DNA from: Hymenoscyphus infarciens
Taxonomy: Eukaryota > Ascomycota > Leotiomycetes > Helotiales > Helotiaceae
Reading direction: 5' to 3'
Length of the DNA stretch: 60,036 nt
NCBI GenBank assembly: GCA_001414345.1
Contig: LLCB01000339.1
Span: 1-60,036 of the forward strand
The notes under the pieces were generated by a model. It made no database searches. It was not told where the DNA came from and worked only from the letters and a program-made list of their open reading frames with translations. Position numbers and translations under genes: made by a program. Shown here piece by piece: positions 37,878 through 51,006 of the stretch; position 1 is the stretch's first letter, and every line of letters starts with the position of its first letter.

Positions 37878-38412
37878 ACGTTGAGTCTTCGTCCGGGGTT
37901 GGCGGAATGGGTCTGATTTTGTATTTAGCTTAGTTAGACATGAATAAACTCGTTCACCTCGCTTTGGCTAATCGTGATTTGAGTGATGTTTGAATCAGGC
38001 GTGGATAAATAATGTATGTTGGTGATGGTATGTCGTTGTGATGTGCTCCACAATTTTAAACGATACTCATGAACTAAACCAAACAGCTCAACAAAACCAC
38101 CAAATCATCAAATCACCAAGTCCCAAGAACAGCAAGACGTTTTCAATCATTACACATTTTCATTTCACTTCTCTTGATTCTCTACTAATAACCAATCTCG
38201 TGGTCAGTGATATACATTTACCCACTGTGTGTATAATCACCCTTCTATTTGCGCGATGACCCCAAACCCAACCCACCCCAACCCCAAGAACTCCCTCAAT
38301 CCCCACCCATTCCATTCAGAAACGAAAAAAAAACAAAACTACAAAAACGAAGCAGAAAACACCCAAAACCAAAAAAACACACGAGCGTATAATCACGACT
38401 TTCTTTCCCCCC

Positions 38413-41400
38413 TTACTTTTCCTGTCCGACAAAATCACCATGAACCCGTACGCGATATAAACAAGTATAATCCTCCTTCCCCCAATTATCCTTCGCCCTA
38501 ACAACCAACCGATTAATTGGCGCATCAAACTGCTTCAAATCCAACTGCACCGGGAAGGCCTGAACCGTTTCGCCGGCCGCCTGATCATAAGTCCAACTCG
38601 CAATCTTGATATAGTGAAACTCATGCTTGGGCTCCACCTCCATGCCATCATTAAAGAGATTCTCACTCAACTTCAACACCGCATCGTACGTATCAAAATC
38701 CTCAATGTAAGCGAGTAACTCCATATTCTTCGGCGTCGAGCCAGGCTCGATGGATGCCGAGGGGGTGATATGCTCAATGACCACTTCATCAGGGTAGAAC
38801 TGGCGCCCGGAAATGACACCAAGTGTCGGTCCATAGCCTTCATTGTCGTCGGCGGGCGAACACCAGCAATCCCCATGCTCATCCCATTTCTCCAGGGCAG
38901 CTACAGGCGGGTTGGGAACAGGAAGTTTGTTTCCGATGAATCGACGAAACTGTTTGGTAGGCCATGCCTTCTTCATGAATGGGAAGACGTAATTCGGGGA
39001 GGTCACCGTGCCGTCAACGGTTGCGCCAGTCCCACGCGACCAGTGGTTGACACGAGTGAGACCATAATTGATATTGCCCTTCAAGTTGGCATTGGCCAAG
39101 GCTTGCCATTGACCGGAGGACAGCATGGCCTGGAAATGGTCGATCATCGCCGTGTTCATATCTTCTCTCTTCATGAATTGACCTTCAGCTTCCCGTAACT
39201 TGGTGGCCTCTCTTTTTTCTGCTTCGTATTTTGCTTTGAGATTTTCAAGCTCTGGACGCAGTTGCTCTTGTTTATCCTTGACGCTTTTTTGAATCAGGTC
39301 CATCGCCTCTTTACTGGACACTGCTACATTTTGTTTGGAATATTCTGGATATTGCTCCTTGAACCCGGAATCTTTCAAATTATCAACTTTCTTGGCATTT
39401 TCCTTGACGAATTTGTCCCATACTTCATGGGCCTCGCGGGTCGACGTTTTATCCTTGATAGCACCCCAAATGTCAATAGGGATTTCCAAAACGCCATTCT
39501 GGTCTTTCTTGACGATAACATTTTCCGGAAGTAGATTTTCGAGATCTGCTTTTGATTCATCACTGTATTTACCCTTTCCCATTTCTTCGAGCATTTTGTT
39601 GTATGCTTTGTATGAGTCGTCGGTATTGCCGGATGACCACAAACCAGAAATCTTGCCCGGAATATCTTGGAAATTGAATTTTGGGCGATTGCGTAACATC
39701 GAGAAGGGGTTTGAGATGGAGGTTGGCATGTGTTTGGTAATACCCCAGTCCGAAGGCCCCGAAGAACTAGGAGTGGAAGGCGACCGTTTTGTGTTGTTGA
39801 GGGTAGCGTAGGTGGCTGAAAAAAAGGCAAGAGCAGCGATAGTGAGCAAGAATAAAATACAGCTACGACTAAACAACCTTCTTATTCCATTCCAGAACCT
39901 GATGTGGTTAGTTTGTGATTTAGACGCGCGGATGACTGACTTACAAGTTGAAAAGATATGCGATCCATCCTACGATATTTTTGAGAGCCCCAAGGCTTTT
40001 AAATACACTCCAAAGCCTAAAGTTATTAGTTTTTGGTGACTGGGAGATACTGTTGATTGACTTACCACTTGAAGGGCCAAGCAATACACGAAAGGACAAA
40101 ATTGAACACCTGTTCACCACTACAAGAATTAGTTTCTAGTGTTTTAACAGATGAGTTGATCGCTTACCAGAATTGTGCAAATTTCAGCGCAGAATCCAAC
40201 GCAGATAGGATTGAGTCAGTTGTTGAGTTCCATGCAGAGAGGAACAAGTCAACTATAGAGTGCCACGTATGAACAATCTTAAGCCCAACCCAGGTAGTCC
40301 ATGCGTCTATAATACCCCCGCCCTGTCTCCGAGGACTAACTGGCTTTTTTGGAGACGACCTCTTAGGAGGAGAAGCCTTGGGAGGAGAAACCTTGGGTAG
40401 AGAAACCTTAGGAGAAACCTTAGGAGGAGAAACCTTGGGAGGAGAAACCTTAGGTGGAGAAACCTTAGGTAGAGAAACCCTGGGAGGAGAAACCTGGGGA
40501 GGAGAAACGTTAGGAGGATCAAAAGCCCCAGGAGAAGCCCTAGGTGGAGAAACATTGGGTGGAGAAAACCAGTGAGGAGAAACCTTGGGAGGAGAGACGT
40601 TAGGAGGATCAAAGGCTCCAGGAGAAGCCCTAGGTGGAGAAACCTTGGGTGGAGAAAAGTTAGGATCAAAATCCCTAGGAGAAGCCTTAGGAGGAGAAAC
40701 CTTGGGTGGAGAAAACCAGGGAGGAGAAACCCTAGGAGGAGAAACGTTAGGAGGATCAAAGGCCCCAGGAGAAGCCCTAGGTGGAGAAACCTTAGGTGGA
40801 GAAAACCAGGGAGGAGAAAACCTGGGAGGAGAAACATTGGGAGGAGAAACGTTAGGAGGATCGAAGGCCCTAGGAGAAGCCCTGGGTGGAGAAACCTTAG
40901 GAGGAGAAAAGTTAGGATCAAAATCCCTAAGAGAAGCCCTGGGAGGAGATGTTTTGGGTGGAGATGCTACTTTGGGAGGCGATACCTTGGGCGGAGATGG
41001 TACCTTGGGTGGAGACGGCCCCTTTGCAGGTGGTGCCACTGTTGGTGGTGATACATGAGTTCGGGGAGATGTTTTCTTTGGTGACTGTCGCTGCGTCGAC
41101 GGCCTATCTGTGGGGGGAGCCTGATCTGGATCATCATCTTCATCCGCACTCGGCTCCTCATCACTCGGCTCCTCATCGCTCGGTTCCTCGTCACTCGGCT
41201 CCTCATCACTTATTGGTACAACAACCGAAGAAGTGTCAAAGGTGGCAGCGGTATTTATTACGCTTTCGTCGCGAAAAGTTCGATCGGGGTCCAGAAATCT
41301 GACGTTTGATGTTCGACCTGGGACTGCCAGATGGGTTAGCAATGTTCAAGGTCAAGAGCTGGAGTTTCGACTCACCTCTTCCTGCAGCTGGTCGTGGTCT

Positions 41401-41679
41401 CTCCCGTTCAGGTTCAAGATTGCGTATGGTTTCCTGAAAGGAGGTAACCTGCCTCCGAGAAGCCGGTGGGGGTTGAGGGGCGGGGTCCCCATAAGCATTG
41501 GCAGCGGCGGTTCGAATTTGGATGTTTGGAGACTCGCTGGTCTGTCTGACTCCGGGCCGTCTGGTAATGGTATTTGTTGGATTGCCAGCTGTTGCTCTGG
41601 TAGTTCTTGGCGGTAGAGCGGAGGGATTCGGATTGGCGGAGCTCGCCCTGTTGCCAACACGGCGTTGCATGGGAGGCAT
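38413..41679 (-). CDS. SUN-domain nuclear envelope / spindle-pole protein (Sad1-like)
   Basis: Five exons (41,679-41,376; 41,323-40,168; 40,119-40,066; 40,016-39,945; 39,898-38,413) join to 1,023 residues; the introns are 46-52 nt with good splice sites. The N-terminus (MPPMQRRVGNRASSANPNPS) is basic and disordered. It is followed by acidic SDEEP repeats and a long SPPKVSPPRASP-type proline-rich repeat in exon 2. Small exons 3 and 4 encode hydrophobic/aromatic segments. Residues about 539-560 form a membrane helix (CILFLLTIAALAFFSATY). Then come a coiled-coil region rich in Glu/Lys and a C-terminal SUN domain from about 806 with NYGL, SPNYVFPF and GDCWCSP. SUN proteins span the inner nuclear membrane and bind KASH partners, tethering spindle pole bodies or telomeres. 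The proline expansion is the unusual part. Confidence 0.92.
40375..41060 (-). repeat. Coding repeat array, SPPKVSPP-type, inside the SUN-domain gene
   Basis: On the minus strand, short units coding SPPKV, SPPRASP and (A/D)FDPPNV recur across nearly 700 bp. Several higher-order blocks are near-identical, for example around RASPGAFDPPNVSPP. Because the units are GGAGAAAC-like on the plus strand, that strand is also open over 157 codons of Gly/Glu repeats, which is a shadow. Confidence 0.85.
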
Positions 41680-42199
41680 TATGGTGGTTGTTGTTGGATG
41701 TTGGGATTAATGTGCGATGCGATGGTTGATGGAAATGAATTGATAATGCGACAATGCGACAATTATGTTGGGGGGGTTGGATTGAATATATCAAGCCTGC
41801 GCGTGCGTGTAGACTTGGGGTGAATTATAGAGGTCTCGAAGATGGTGGTGAATGCGACCGCGATCGAGGACTCTTGATTCAATTTTGAGGTCGATGTCGG
41901 TGTCGAGGGCAGAGTCGAGGAGGTTGGTCGAGAGTGCAAGTCAAAGGCATTCTGGTTCGGAGGGGGGGAGGCCTGCAAGTGACGCTCTCGTCAAGAAGAA
42001 GGTTCTAATTGTGGTGAATGGAAGAAAGGGAAGGAGTTGGACAAAGAAACAGGTGCAGGCGGTCCGCAAGCAGAAAGAGCAAATCTCATTGTTTGTTTGC
42101 GCGCCTTGCCTTCGTGACGCCGCTTCCGGGGAAGTGGACGCGCCGAGGTTGTGAGTGCCAAGTATTCGAGTATCCAGCCACAGATGATTCAGCCACACC

Positions 42200-42650
42200 A
42201 GTGAAGGTCCGTTTAATATTATCTAATTATTTAAAGAATACGTTCGTTTAGCTCCTTTATTATAATTGTTAGTATATTTTTCATAGGCCTCTCGTTTGCT
42301 ATATATAGTATTCTTAAATCATAGTAGTAGTAGTTACTAGTAGTAGAAGTAAAAAGAGATATCTAATAATTATAACTATTTAGTTATTATTTAAGTATCT
42401 TTTTAATAAGAATAATTAGAACTATCTAGTAAAGAGTAGTATAAGCTAAATAGACTCTAAATTATATTATCTTATTAAGAATATTATAAAGAGAATAGTT
42501 AGCTCTTAGTATTCTTAAATTAATATAAATACTGTCTTTTTAAGCGAGAGATTTAATTAGCTAGAAAAAAGATAGTATATATAATATAAGATTGAGAGCT
42601 AATTAGCCCTTAGCGTCTCTATACTAACTACTATCTTTTTAAATAACGAA
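42200..42650. mobile_element. Small RIPped AT-rich insertion, possibly a MITE-like remnant
   Basis: About 450 bp of CpA/TpG-poor sequence sits abruptly between normal-composition DNA. AAAAAGATAGTA (about 42,567) and TACTATCTTTTT (about 42,629) form an inverted repeat, and TAATTAGCTAG/GAGAGCTAATTAG nearby also pair. Terminal inverted repeats and a target duplication could not be fixed. The composition says a duplicated element was here; its class is unknown. Confidence 0.45.
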
Positions 42651-43248
42651 TCTCCAACTTCAACATTGTCAATTACAAAGTGAAAGAGCATTGTAGATCC
42701 GTTCTTGGTAGAGCAGTAGAATGAACTAAGAACACTTGTTTCTAGCAGACGTGCCTTTGCGTAGCTTCTTTGTGATAATTTGAAGAAAGTGTTTGAAGAA
42801 AACTGGCTTTAAGATTCTTTGAGATAGTATCAGTCAGTGCCGCTTTATCACCCACCACCGCGGGGAAAGACCCTGAATTCTGGTGTATCAATTCGATAAC
42901 GATAGACACCTGTTTCCAACTACCCCTCTATTTACAATTTTCTTTTTTCTTTTCTTGAAAGCAATTTCCAGTATATATAAGCATACAGTGGTGTAACTTT
43001 CCTTTCTTCGTTTGGTATTTCTGAAATAATGCTCGTCGTCATGCAGCGGCATCATTTCAGCTCCATCGGGGCGATGGGGTGATAGGCATAGGCCAGAAAT
43101 TAGAGGGGAAACCAGCTCCCACCAGCCTGGCTCGAAATTCTAGTCTCACTGCACTCCACCAAGGTACTTACATCTCACATCTGAATCCCTCTCCACGACA
43201 TACACATTCCTCCCCCCTCCCGACCTCTCAATCCCTCTCACAACAATC

Positions 43249-44486
<1,238 letters not shown>

Positions 44487-44630
44487 GGGTTTAATTCCTC
44501 GAGGTTTCATGGCTTTTTTTTATTTATTTGGCATCTTCACAAGCATGCGAAAGAAAAAAAGATAGAACAGCAGTATAGAAAATCGTTTACCATTTGTCAA
44601 CTATTTTACAGCGATAGAACCCATAAAAAT

Positions 44631-46026
44631 TCATGGTCTCAAAAGCAATTTCCCCGTCGTCTTCCTGCTTTCAATATCCGTGTGAGCTCTTTGGATATCA
44701 GCTAATGGATATGTCTCGTGGATCTTAACGTTCATCTTGTCTTTGAGAATGAAATCGAAGAGTTCGCCGGAGTATTTCTCGTACTCTTCGCGGGTGTAGA
44801 TGTAGTTGAAGAGTGTTGGTCTGAGTAACTTCAAATTCTTTCCGGCGAGTTTCGAGATTGGGAAAGGGGGGACGGCTCCGGACTATCAAACATCAGTATT
44901 AGTTCCCCCCTCTTCACCCTCTAAGTTTCACCCTTTTCAACCCGGGGTGTTCTAAGAAAAACAAAAAAGAAAAAAAACAACTAACCGAATTCCCAAAACT
45001 AACCAAACTCCCCTTCCTCGCCAAAATCTCGAGATCATTCTCAAATTGATCTTTGCCCGTACTATCAAACACAGCAATGACTCCATTACCACCGGTAATC
45101 TCTTTTATCTTTCCGACGAAATCCTTCTCCTCTTTATAGTTGACCATTACCTCTGCACCGTTGGCGAGGGCTTCGTCCATTTTTGCTTGGGTGGAGGAGG
45201 TTCCTATTGTGTGTGCGCCGACAGCTTTCAAAAGTTGGCAAAGCCAAAGACCTACGCCTCCTGCTGCTGCGTGGACGAGGACCCAGTCGTCTTTTTGGAC
45301 GGGGTGGGCTTCCCGGATGAGTGTTAGGGCTGTGAGACCTGTTTGTTGTTTTCTTTAGCATGGATTTAAGCCTTGAACCCCAGGTCAGGGAGGAGGAAAC
45401 AAGAAGGGAAATAAAATACCTTGTAGAAGAGCCGCCGCTCCGATCCCTGCTGGCAGTTCAGCAGGAAGAACATAGGCTTTTGATGCTGGGACTGCGCTGT
45501 ATTCTGCGTATGCGGAGGTTCCCAACCAGACTACGCGGGAGCCTTCTTTTATTGACAGGACGTCGCCTGAGCCGAGGGCGAGGACGGTTCCTTCTGCTTC
45601 GCGACCTAGGATTTCGGGTTTGGGGGCTGGATAGAGGCCGGTGCGGAAGTAGCTGTTTTGTTTTCCTATCATTATTTTACGATTCTCCTGTGTTTGGAAT
45701 TGCGAATGAACTGAGGATGGGAAGGGGGATGGGTTGCAAGAGAGGGAAGGATAAACATACGTATCAATATAATTAATCCCAATAAACTCATTCTTCACCA
45801 AAATCTCTCCTTGCTTTGGAGAAGGAATCGGGAGATCAGTTTTATATTGGAGAACCTCTACGCCTCCTGTTTTCTCGATGAGAACGCCCTTCATGGTTTT
45901 GGGGATTGGTGCCATGGTGAAGGTGCGGATTGTGGGGTAAGTGAGGGGTCGGGAATGAAAATGGGTTTGCGCTTTTAGTTGCGAGAGACGGGGGAGGAAA
46001 CTTCTGGTTAGAAGGCGAATTGACAT
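44631..46026 (-). CDS. Quinone oxidoreductase, zeta-crystallin family (MDR)
   Basis: Four exons (46,026-45,761; 45,652-45,420; 45,338-44,986; 44,882-44,631) encode 367 residues. The introns are 108, 81 and 103 nt. The first about 37 residues are Arg/Ser/Thr-rich and lack acidic residues, as in a mitochondrial presequence; MAPIPKTMKG inside gives an alternative cytosolic start. Family motifs are INYIDTYFRTGLYP, GREAEGTV and HAAAGGVGLWLCQ (NADPH-binding AAxGGVG). The C-terminus ends DIESRKTTGKLLLRP. No zinc-binding cysteines of alcohol dehydrogenases are seen, matching the zinc-free zeta-crystallin branch. It reduces quinones with NADPH. It is convergent with GALE. Confidence 0.93.
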
Positions 46027-46467
46027 TCAATTGAGCTGAATCTGAGGATTGAGGAGATTGAGGGTATTGAAGAGGGAGAGAGTTGTTGAGCTGAGTTAGA
46101 GTTGACAAATCATTACATGTGTAACCTGAAAGGCGCGGGGAAAGCTACCCCACTTTCCTTCGGAGTTAACAATTAAAGTGGATAAGAGTTCTTCCGGCTC
46201 CCGCAATGGGATTTTCAACGACATGAGATGTTTTCATTTATTTACAAATTTTAGGAAAAAAGGGGTATCAATTTCTAGACAATCAAGTCCCTGTATGTGG
46301 TAGTGCAACATAGTCCTCGAGTCAATTTATTCTCGCTTATTTCCTTCATATTCTCGGTTACATTAGCTGCCTTTTCTTGATCCGTACCGTTCGTCGTAGG
46401 TCTGAGAAGTTCGATGGTTATAAGCTTGCAGTACCTTAATCTTGTTCTAGTTCCATGTGTCAAGGTC

Positions 46468-47001
46468 TTACAACTTTGCTCGTTTGCCATCCAGTTGCTT
46501 CTCGTCTGATTTGTCGCGCTTCCGCTTTTGAAGAATCGTGGGTTGTGAGACCTCCTTTTCCGCATCACCAATTTCCTCTTCCAAGTCTCTATTACCCTCC
46601 TCTCCAGGACCCGTAGTCTCCCCCGGACCACCACTATTCACCTCTCCCATCACAGCCTTACCTCCCCCGTTACCTCCCTCTCCCAAACGAATCTCCTTCC
46701 CAGTCGCTGGATCGATCTTCCCCGCCTTCAACTTGGCAATGAAATCCTCAGGATCGTACCGATACGCATACCACATTCTCGCCGACGCATGCGGATTCTT
46801 CGTTCCATTCTTTGTAACCTCCTTCTCGCCCTTCGTCCGAGCTTGGTTTCTCTTGTTGCAGAACCAGCGACAGACTTGGTTTTTCGTTAGGCCGGTTTCG
46901 TGAGCGATGAGGATTTCTTGTCCGGTGGTTGGGTTGTTTTCCTTGACCCAGGTTTCTCGGAGAGCTTTGTTTTGTTCGGTGGTGTACGGGGTGCCTTTCA
47001 T
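46468..47001 (-). CDS. Homeodomain-like DNA-binding protein 1
   Basis: A single-exon frame of 177 residues. Residues about 4-56 form a divergent homeodomain: a helix 1/2 region with NPTTGQEILIAHETGLTK and recognition helix NQVCRWFCNKRNQAR, which has the W-F-x-N-x-R core. A second conserved block follows (MWYAYRYDPEDF...GKIDPATG). Then come a Gly/Pro-rich linker and a basic tail with KRKRDK and GKRAK, likely nuclear signals. It probably binds DNA as a transcription regulator; targets are unknown. It is related to the gene at 48,157-48,967 and lies on the same strand. It is 441 bp upstream of the quinone oxidoreductase start. The ATG at 47,001 begins the domain region directly. Confidence 0.75.
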   Translation of the reverse strand: MKGTPYTTEQNKALRETWVKENNPTTGQEILIAHETGLTKNQVCRWFCNKRNQARTKGEKEVTKNGTKNPHASARMWYAYRYDPEDFIAKLKAGKIDPATGKEIRLGEGGNGGGKAVMGEVNSGGPGETTGPGEEGNRDLEEEIGDAEKEVSQPTILQKRKRDKSDEKQLDGKRAKL

Positions 47002-48156
47002 TTCGAGAAGGTGGGTGGGGGTGATTGGGTGGATTGTGATTTGGGTTGCGATGTAAGTTTGGTCCCGTGATGATTTTCTTAATTCTGGGGGTTGAGTGTT
47101 GTGGAGATGGAAGGAGAGGTTGATGACTGGATTGTGCTCTGATATTTTATACCCTTCTTGCGCTTCATCAAGTGCCGGGCATATGACGTTGTCATAGGCA
47201 AGCCTTTAGTGAATTCTGTTTTACTGGTCGCAGGCCACATGGTCATATTCACCGGGCTATCTTCGAGCAACTTCCTGAAGGATTGCTTTTCGATGTGCGG
47301 CCGTCCATAACACTATAACCGCTCTCTCAAGACGAGTCATTTGTGTTATGAGCAGGTTGGCAGGGAAATCAGCAGCCGGGTTCGACACTTGCAACTTTTT
47401 CAGAGAAGCTAATCCGCTATGACTTTCTTTTACTTGCAGTTATTCGGCTGAGGCTTTGAGTTTGAGTAGGAGGAACCATGAATATGAGTTTTGTATTCAT
47501 ACTTAGTACTGGTACATATAAGAGAAGAACGGGTCTCATGGGAGAAAAAAACTCTCTTCAATACATACATACACTGTCCCCTCGAACTTTGAAGACAATG
47601 AGAAAGAGTTTAACCCTCAAGTGTCTAAACTACAAAGGTAACAAACGCTAAAGAGAACTAAATCGTAAATAGAAAATTGCTAATCGTAACGTTAAACCTT
47701 TAATAGTACAAATAGAGTAGAATAATATCTTCTACTAGGTCCACTTACGTGACAAGCCCTATAAGCTAGTTTCGTCACCTTGCAAATTCAAACTTGAGGA
47801 AAGAGTGATTATTCTTGTTTAATGCACACTACGTAGCAAATCCGAGAAAAGAACATTGTGAAGTTTTCGGTATCATTCTGTCTAGCCGACTACCTCTTCC
47901 CAGCGTGCTTCGTTGATATGTTTGGTTGGCTGGCCCGAATCCACCAACTACCTGTTTGTGCAATCATGTCAAACTTGGAAGATATTTCTTCATGCATTTA
48001 TGCAACCGTGAACCCCAACCAAGCTAGAACGTGTGAATGTTAGACGGTGGCTGGAATGCAAGAGCCCCTATGTCAAATCGTAGCCATGTCCATAACTCCT
48101 CCCACTCGGCTGAACAATCGTCCCTTGCTAATCGATCTCTTTCTTTTATGTCGACC
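47002..48156. other. Intergenic region between the two homeodomain-like genes
   Basis: No gene is supported. 47,640-47,760 is AT-shifted with TA-rich stretches, suggesting a small degraded insert. The rest has normal composition. Confidence 0.5.
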
Positions 48157-48967
48157 TCAATCTTCCAACCACTCCAAGAATTCCTCGCAAGTCAACTCTC
48201 CAAAGAACTCCCATGCCTCCATCGGCTCTTCCTTAGGGAAACTACTACGAATAGCATCGTCGTAGAATGTTTCGAAGTCCTCATAATCGATAAAGGCTTT
48301 TCGGACGCCGGTTCTGTGATCGATTCTTCCATTCGTCAAACCCTTCACCATTCCCTTGGGGTGGGACTCGTATCTTTGCCAAAACAACACTGCCTCCTGC
48401 CCAGGTTGACCAGGTCCATTGGATGAAGTGAGAGCCCCGCCGGTTCTAGTAACCTTCTCCCGCTTTTGGCTGAACCAAGTCTGGACTTGCTCCTTCGTGA
48501 GACCCGTGTGGTGAACTAGAAGTATGGTCTGACCGGTTGTTGGATATGGATCACGCTCCCAGCTCTCGTTCAGAAGTTGAAGCTGCTCTGGAGTCTTGGC
48601 TGTTTGTGGGGTTCGGCCTTGGAGAGTACGCGTTAGCTTCATCATTCCTCTATCGGGGGAAGGTGCATTGGAAATACCCTTGGCTTCTGCAAGACGCGCT
48701 CCATAGTACCTATGAAGATGTCAGTGGAGATTTTGGATTTCACGGAGGGTGCTCCAACCTTCCAACACTTTGCGCGGTGACTTGAGGGCCATTCTCAGAT
48801 AGCTCTTGCGCAATTACTTTGCTCCGTCCCGATGGTGGTCTGGCGCGTCCCATGAGCGCGTGCTGGTCCCAATGGAATTCCAGTATGGCTAACTGGGTTG
48901 GGGTGAAAGAGGAAGCCATGTTCACTTCCAGGTCAACTTTGTTGATGGGGGTGAAAGAAGAAGTCAT
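48157..48967 (-). CDS. Protein with two homeodomain-like repeats
   Basis: Exons 48,967-48,759 and 48,709-48,157 encode 253 residues. The 49-nt intron has a weak donor (GTTGGA), a good branch site (CACTGAC) and acceptor CATAG. An alternative start is ATG 48,919. The first domain (FTPTQLAILEFHWDQHAL ... VTAQSVGRYYGARLAEAK) looks like a diverged homeodomain with YYxxR in place of WFxxR; it is completed only by the splice. The second has YPTTGQTILLVHHTGLTK and EQVQTWFSQKREKVTR. A WQRYESHP...GRIDHRTG block follows, and the tail is acidic (FFGELTCEEFLEWLED). Several blocks match the neighbouring gene at 46,468-47,001, so the two are paralogs. Likely a nuclear regulator; the acidic tail could be an activation segment (inference). 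Confidence 0.65.
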
Positions 48968-50402
48968 GTGGACCTCTACTGTTCCCAGGTCTCCAGCTGT
49001 TCCGGTTGTCGCGATTTCAGAGGTTGAACAAAGTTTGAATTTGACGTGCGGGAAGGATGTTGAAGTGTTGGGGTGGGTGGTGCCTTCCCTTTGTGGTTTG
49101 ACGAGAATGGCCCCACTAAAAACCTCGACAGCACAGTAGGTAAATGCACTCACAAGGTGATGGTGAGGCAGAGCATATGGCAAGTTCTCACATGTACAAA
49201 GGACACAAGGCTGCCAGGCTGCCAGGCATATGTGCTCTTGTCCCAAAACGAGTGAATAAATCACAGGGTGAGAGATTTCCTTCCCACTCTAGATTTCCCC
49301 CTTGCTGCATGCAATTTACCACCTTCTCCAACCAACCATCACTCTACTCCTTGATACACCACACCCAGTCCTCACTATAATCCCCCGCAATTGATCCGAA
49401 AACCCTTGGTATATAAGCAAAATAAGGTGCAACCTGAACAAATCAAATCGAATCTGTGGCCCATTGGTAAACACAACCTCTTCATGCTAACATCAAATAG
49501 TCGACACTTTAATAATCACGGTCCTTCAACAACCGTACACCGCTCTCCTTTGTCCGACAAATCTTCTTGCAGCAAGCGACATGTGCTTGCGCAAAGTTTC
49601 CTTCCCTGTCTATTTCGGTGGCCAGATGGATGTGGTCACCAGAATGCAATTTATGTGATATTACTTCAACCAACCAACAAAAGAGAAACACCGTCGCTTG
49701 GATAGGACCAATAGATGGGTCCTAATCATTGTGATGTGTGGGGGATGGTCCTCGAGAGGAATTGGGCTGGAGTGATTGATTCAGTCAAGCTATGCTTTGA
49801 GGTCCGACAAAAAAATTGAAAAAAACCAACAAACAACAAACTCATATGGCCTGAGGCCCAGGAGGTGGAATATTGGGGTCTGTCCATTTCACTGTAAGTA
49901 TTTCCCTTCACCCTCCTACTTGATACCATGGGACAGCCGATTCAGATTCTATATTTTTTCTTTTGTTTTGCTGGAGTTACTTCATACTCTTCATTTAGCT
50001 TACTCCCAGTACCAACAATACTCCCAAAAAAGACAAAAGATATTCTGCTGTAAGACTAGCTCACTACCTACACTATGTGAATCAAACCCATTTCCATAGA
50101 ATATTTTCCTAATAATCCCACACAATCTACGAAATCTTGAAATTAGTCATAAACAATAGGAGGGGTGACGTACCTGATATAATAAGGTCTCTTTATAAGA
50201 CTGCTTTGAAATTTCCATATCTATTTTCTCTCTCTTTTCTTCCTCTTTCTTTCTCCCTCTCTCTTTCTCTCTCTCTTTCTATCTATCTATCTATTATCTC
50301 TCTTTTTTTATCGACATTTTTGTTGAAAGAGTTAGCCCCAGGTGTTGATTTTAGCTTCCTCTTGCCGTCCTCGATCCGCATAGAACATAGCATATGATTT
50401 AG
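48968..50402. other. Intergenic region with pyrimidine microsatellite
   Basis: No gene is supported. 50,221-50,300 is a CT-rich tract with (CT)n and (CTAT)n runs. Plus-strand frames of 67-107 codons here have poor composition and no splice context. The 3' half is likely the leader region of the 50,403 model. Confidence 0.45.
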
Positions 50403-51006
50403 ATGGCTCCCCCATGTCGCTGTGTCCTTTGCCTCGAAAAGCGAGAACAAATTGCTGTGGAGTTGTTGCCCAGGGTTCTCTATTCACCCTTTGAAAGGTA
50501 TATTCGCATCACCTACACACACACTGAGAGCTAACTTGGTGTCTTTTGTCATTTCATATTTCTGTGGACTTGAGTGAAGTTTTCATCCATTTCTCTCTGT
50601 ACACCACCACCACCTTTTACTCTTACTCGTTGTATTCTCAATTTCTCACAAAATATAGCGTGTTTTCTACCCGAAAATCATAGCAAGCAGGTCTACAGCT
50701 AAGGAGACGTCATCAAGTCTACCTTATGGCTATTCAAACAAGCACCACCAGCCAAGACAAAACCAGACGCTATATAGCGATGCTGTAAGGTCGCAGGCGT
50801 CTGACTCGGATAAAATCATAAATACAATTCGCGCTCAGAGGTTGGATTCAAGGTCCAATGAGCCAAACGAGGATAGCCCAAGGCGTTGCAAAGCACCTCG
50901 ACCAAACCAAGTTCAGAGTACTCAAAGAGTGCCAAAGTCGATACAGTCCCAAAGACGAGTCACTGCCCCAACCCAAACTGCGTCCGAGGCCGGCCTTTCA
51001 GCATGA
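50403..51006 (+). CDS. Putative two-exon gene, unrecognised protein
   Basis: ATG 50,403 follows an in-frame TAG. Exon 1 (50,403-50,497) encodes a Cys-containing start (MAPPCRCVLCLEKREQ). A 193-nt intron (GTATAT...AGCAAGCAG) leads to 50,691. The frame then stays open for 104 codons to TGA 51,004. The joined model is 136 residues and closes exactly. Exon 2 is hydrophilic and Ser/Gln/Arg-rich (for example SDAVRSQASDSDKIINTIRAQR), as in a disordered protein. No domain was recognised. The intron could hide another exon, and the end may instead splice on to the exon at 51,255. Confidence 0.4.

Noticed and set aside
40572..41058. Plus-strand Gly/Glu-rich repeat frames of about 157-159 codons
   Set aside because: They mirror the proline-rich repeat of the SUN-domain gene. 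Splice sites and frame continuity support only the minus-strand reading.
41852..42154. 100-codon plus-strand frame upstream of the SUN-domain gene
   Set aside because: No recognisable domain, Arg/Ser-rich chance-like composition, an opposing frame of similar length, and the frame ends at the edge of a RIPped insert.
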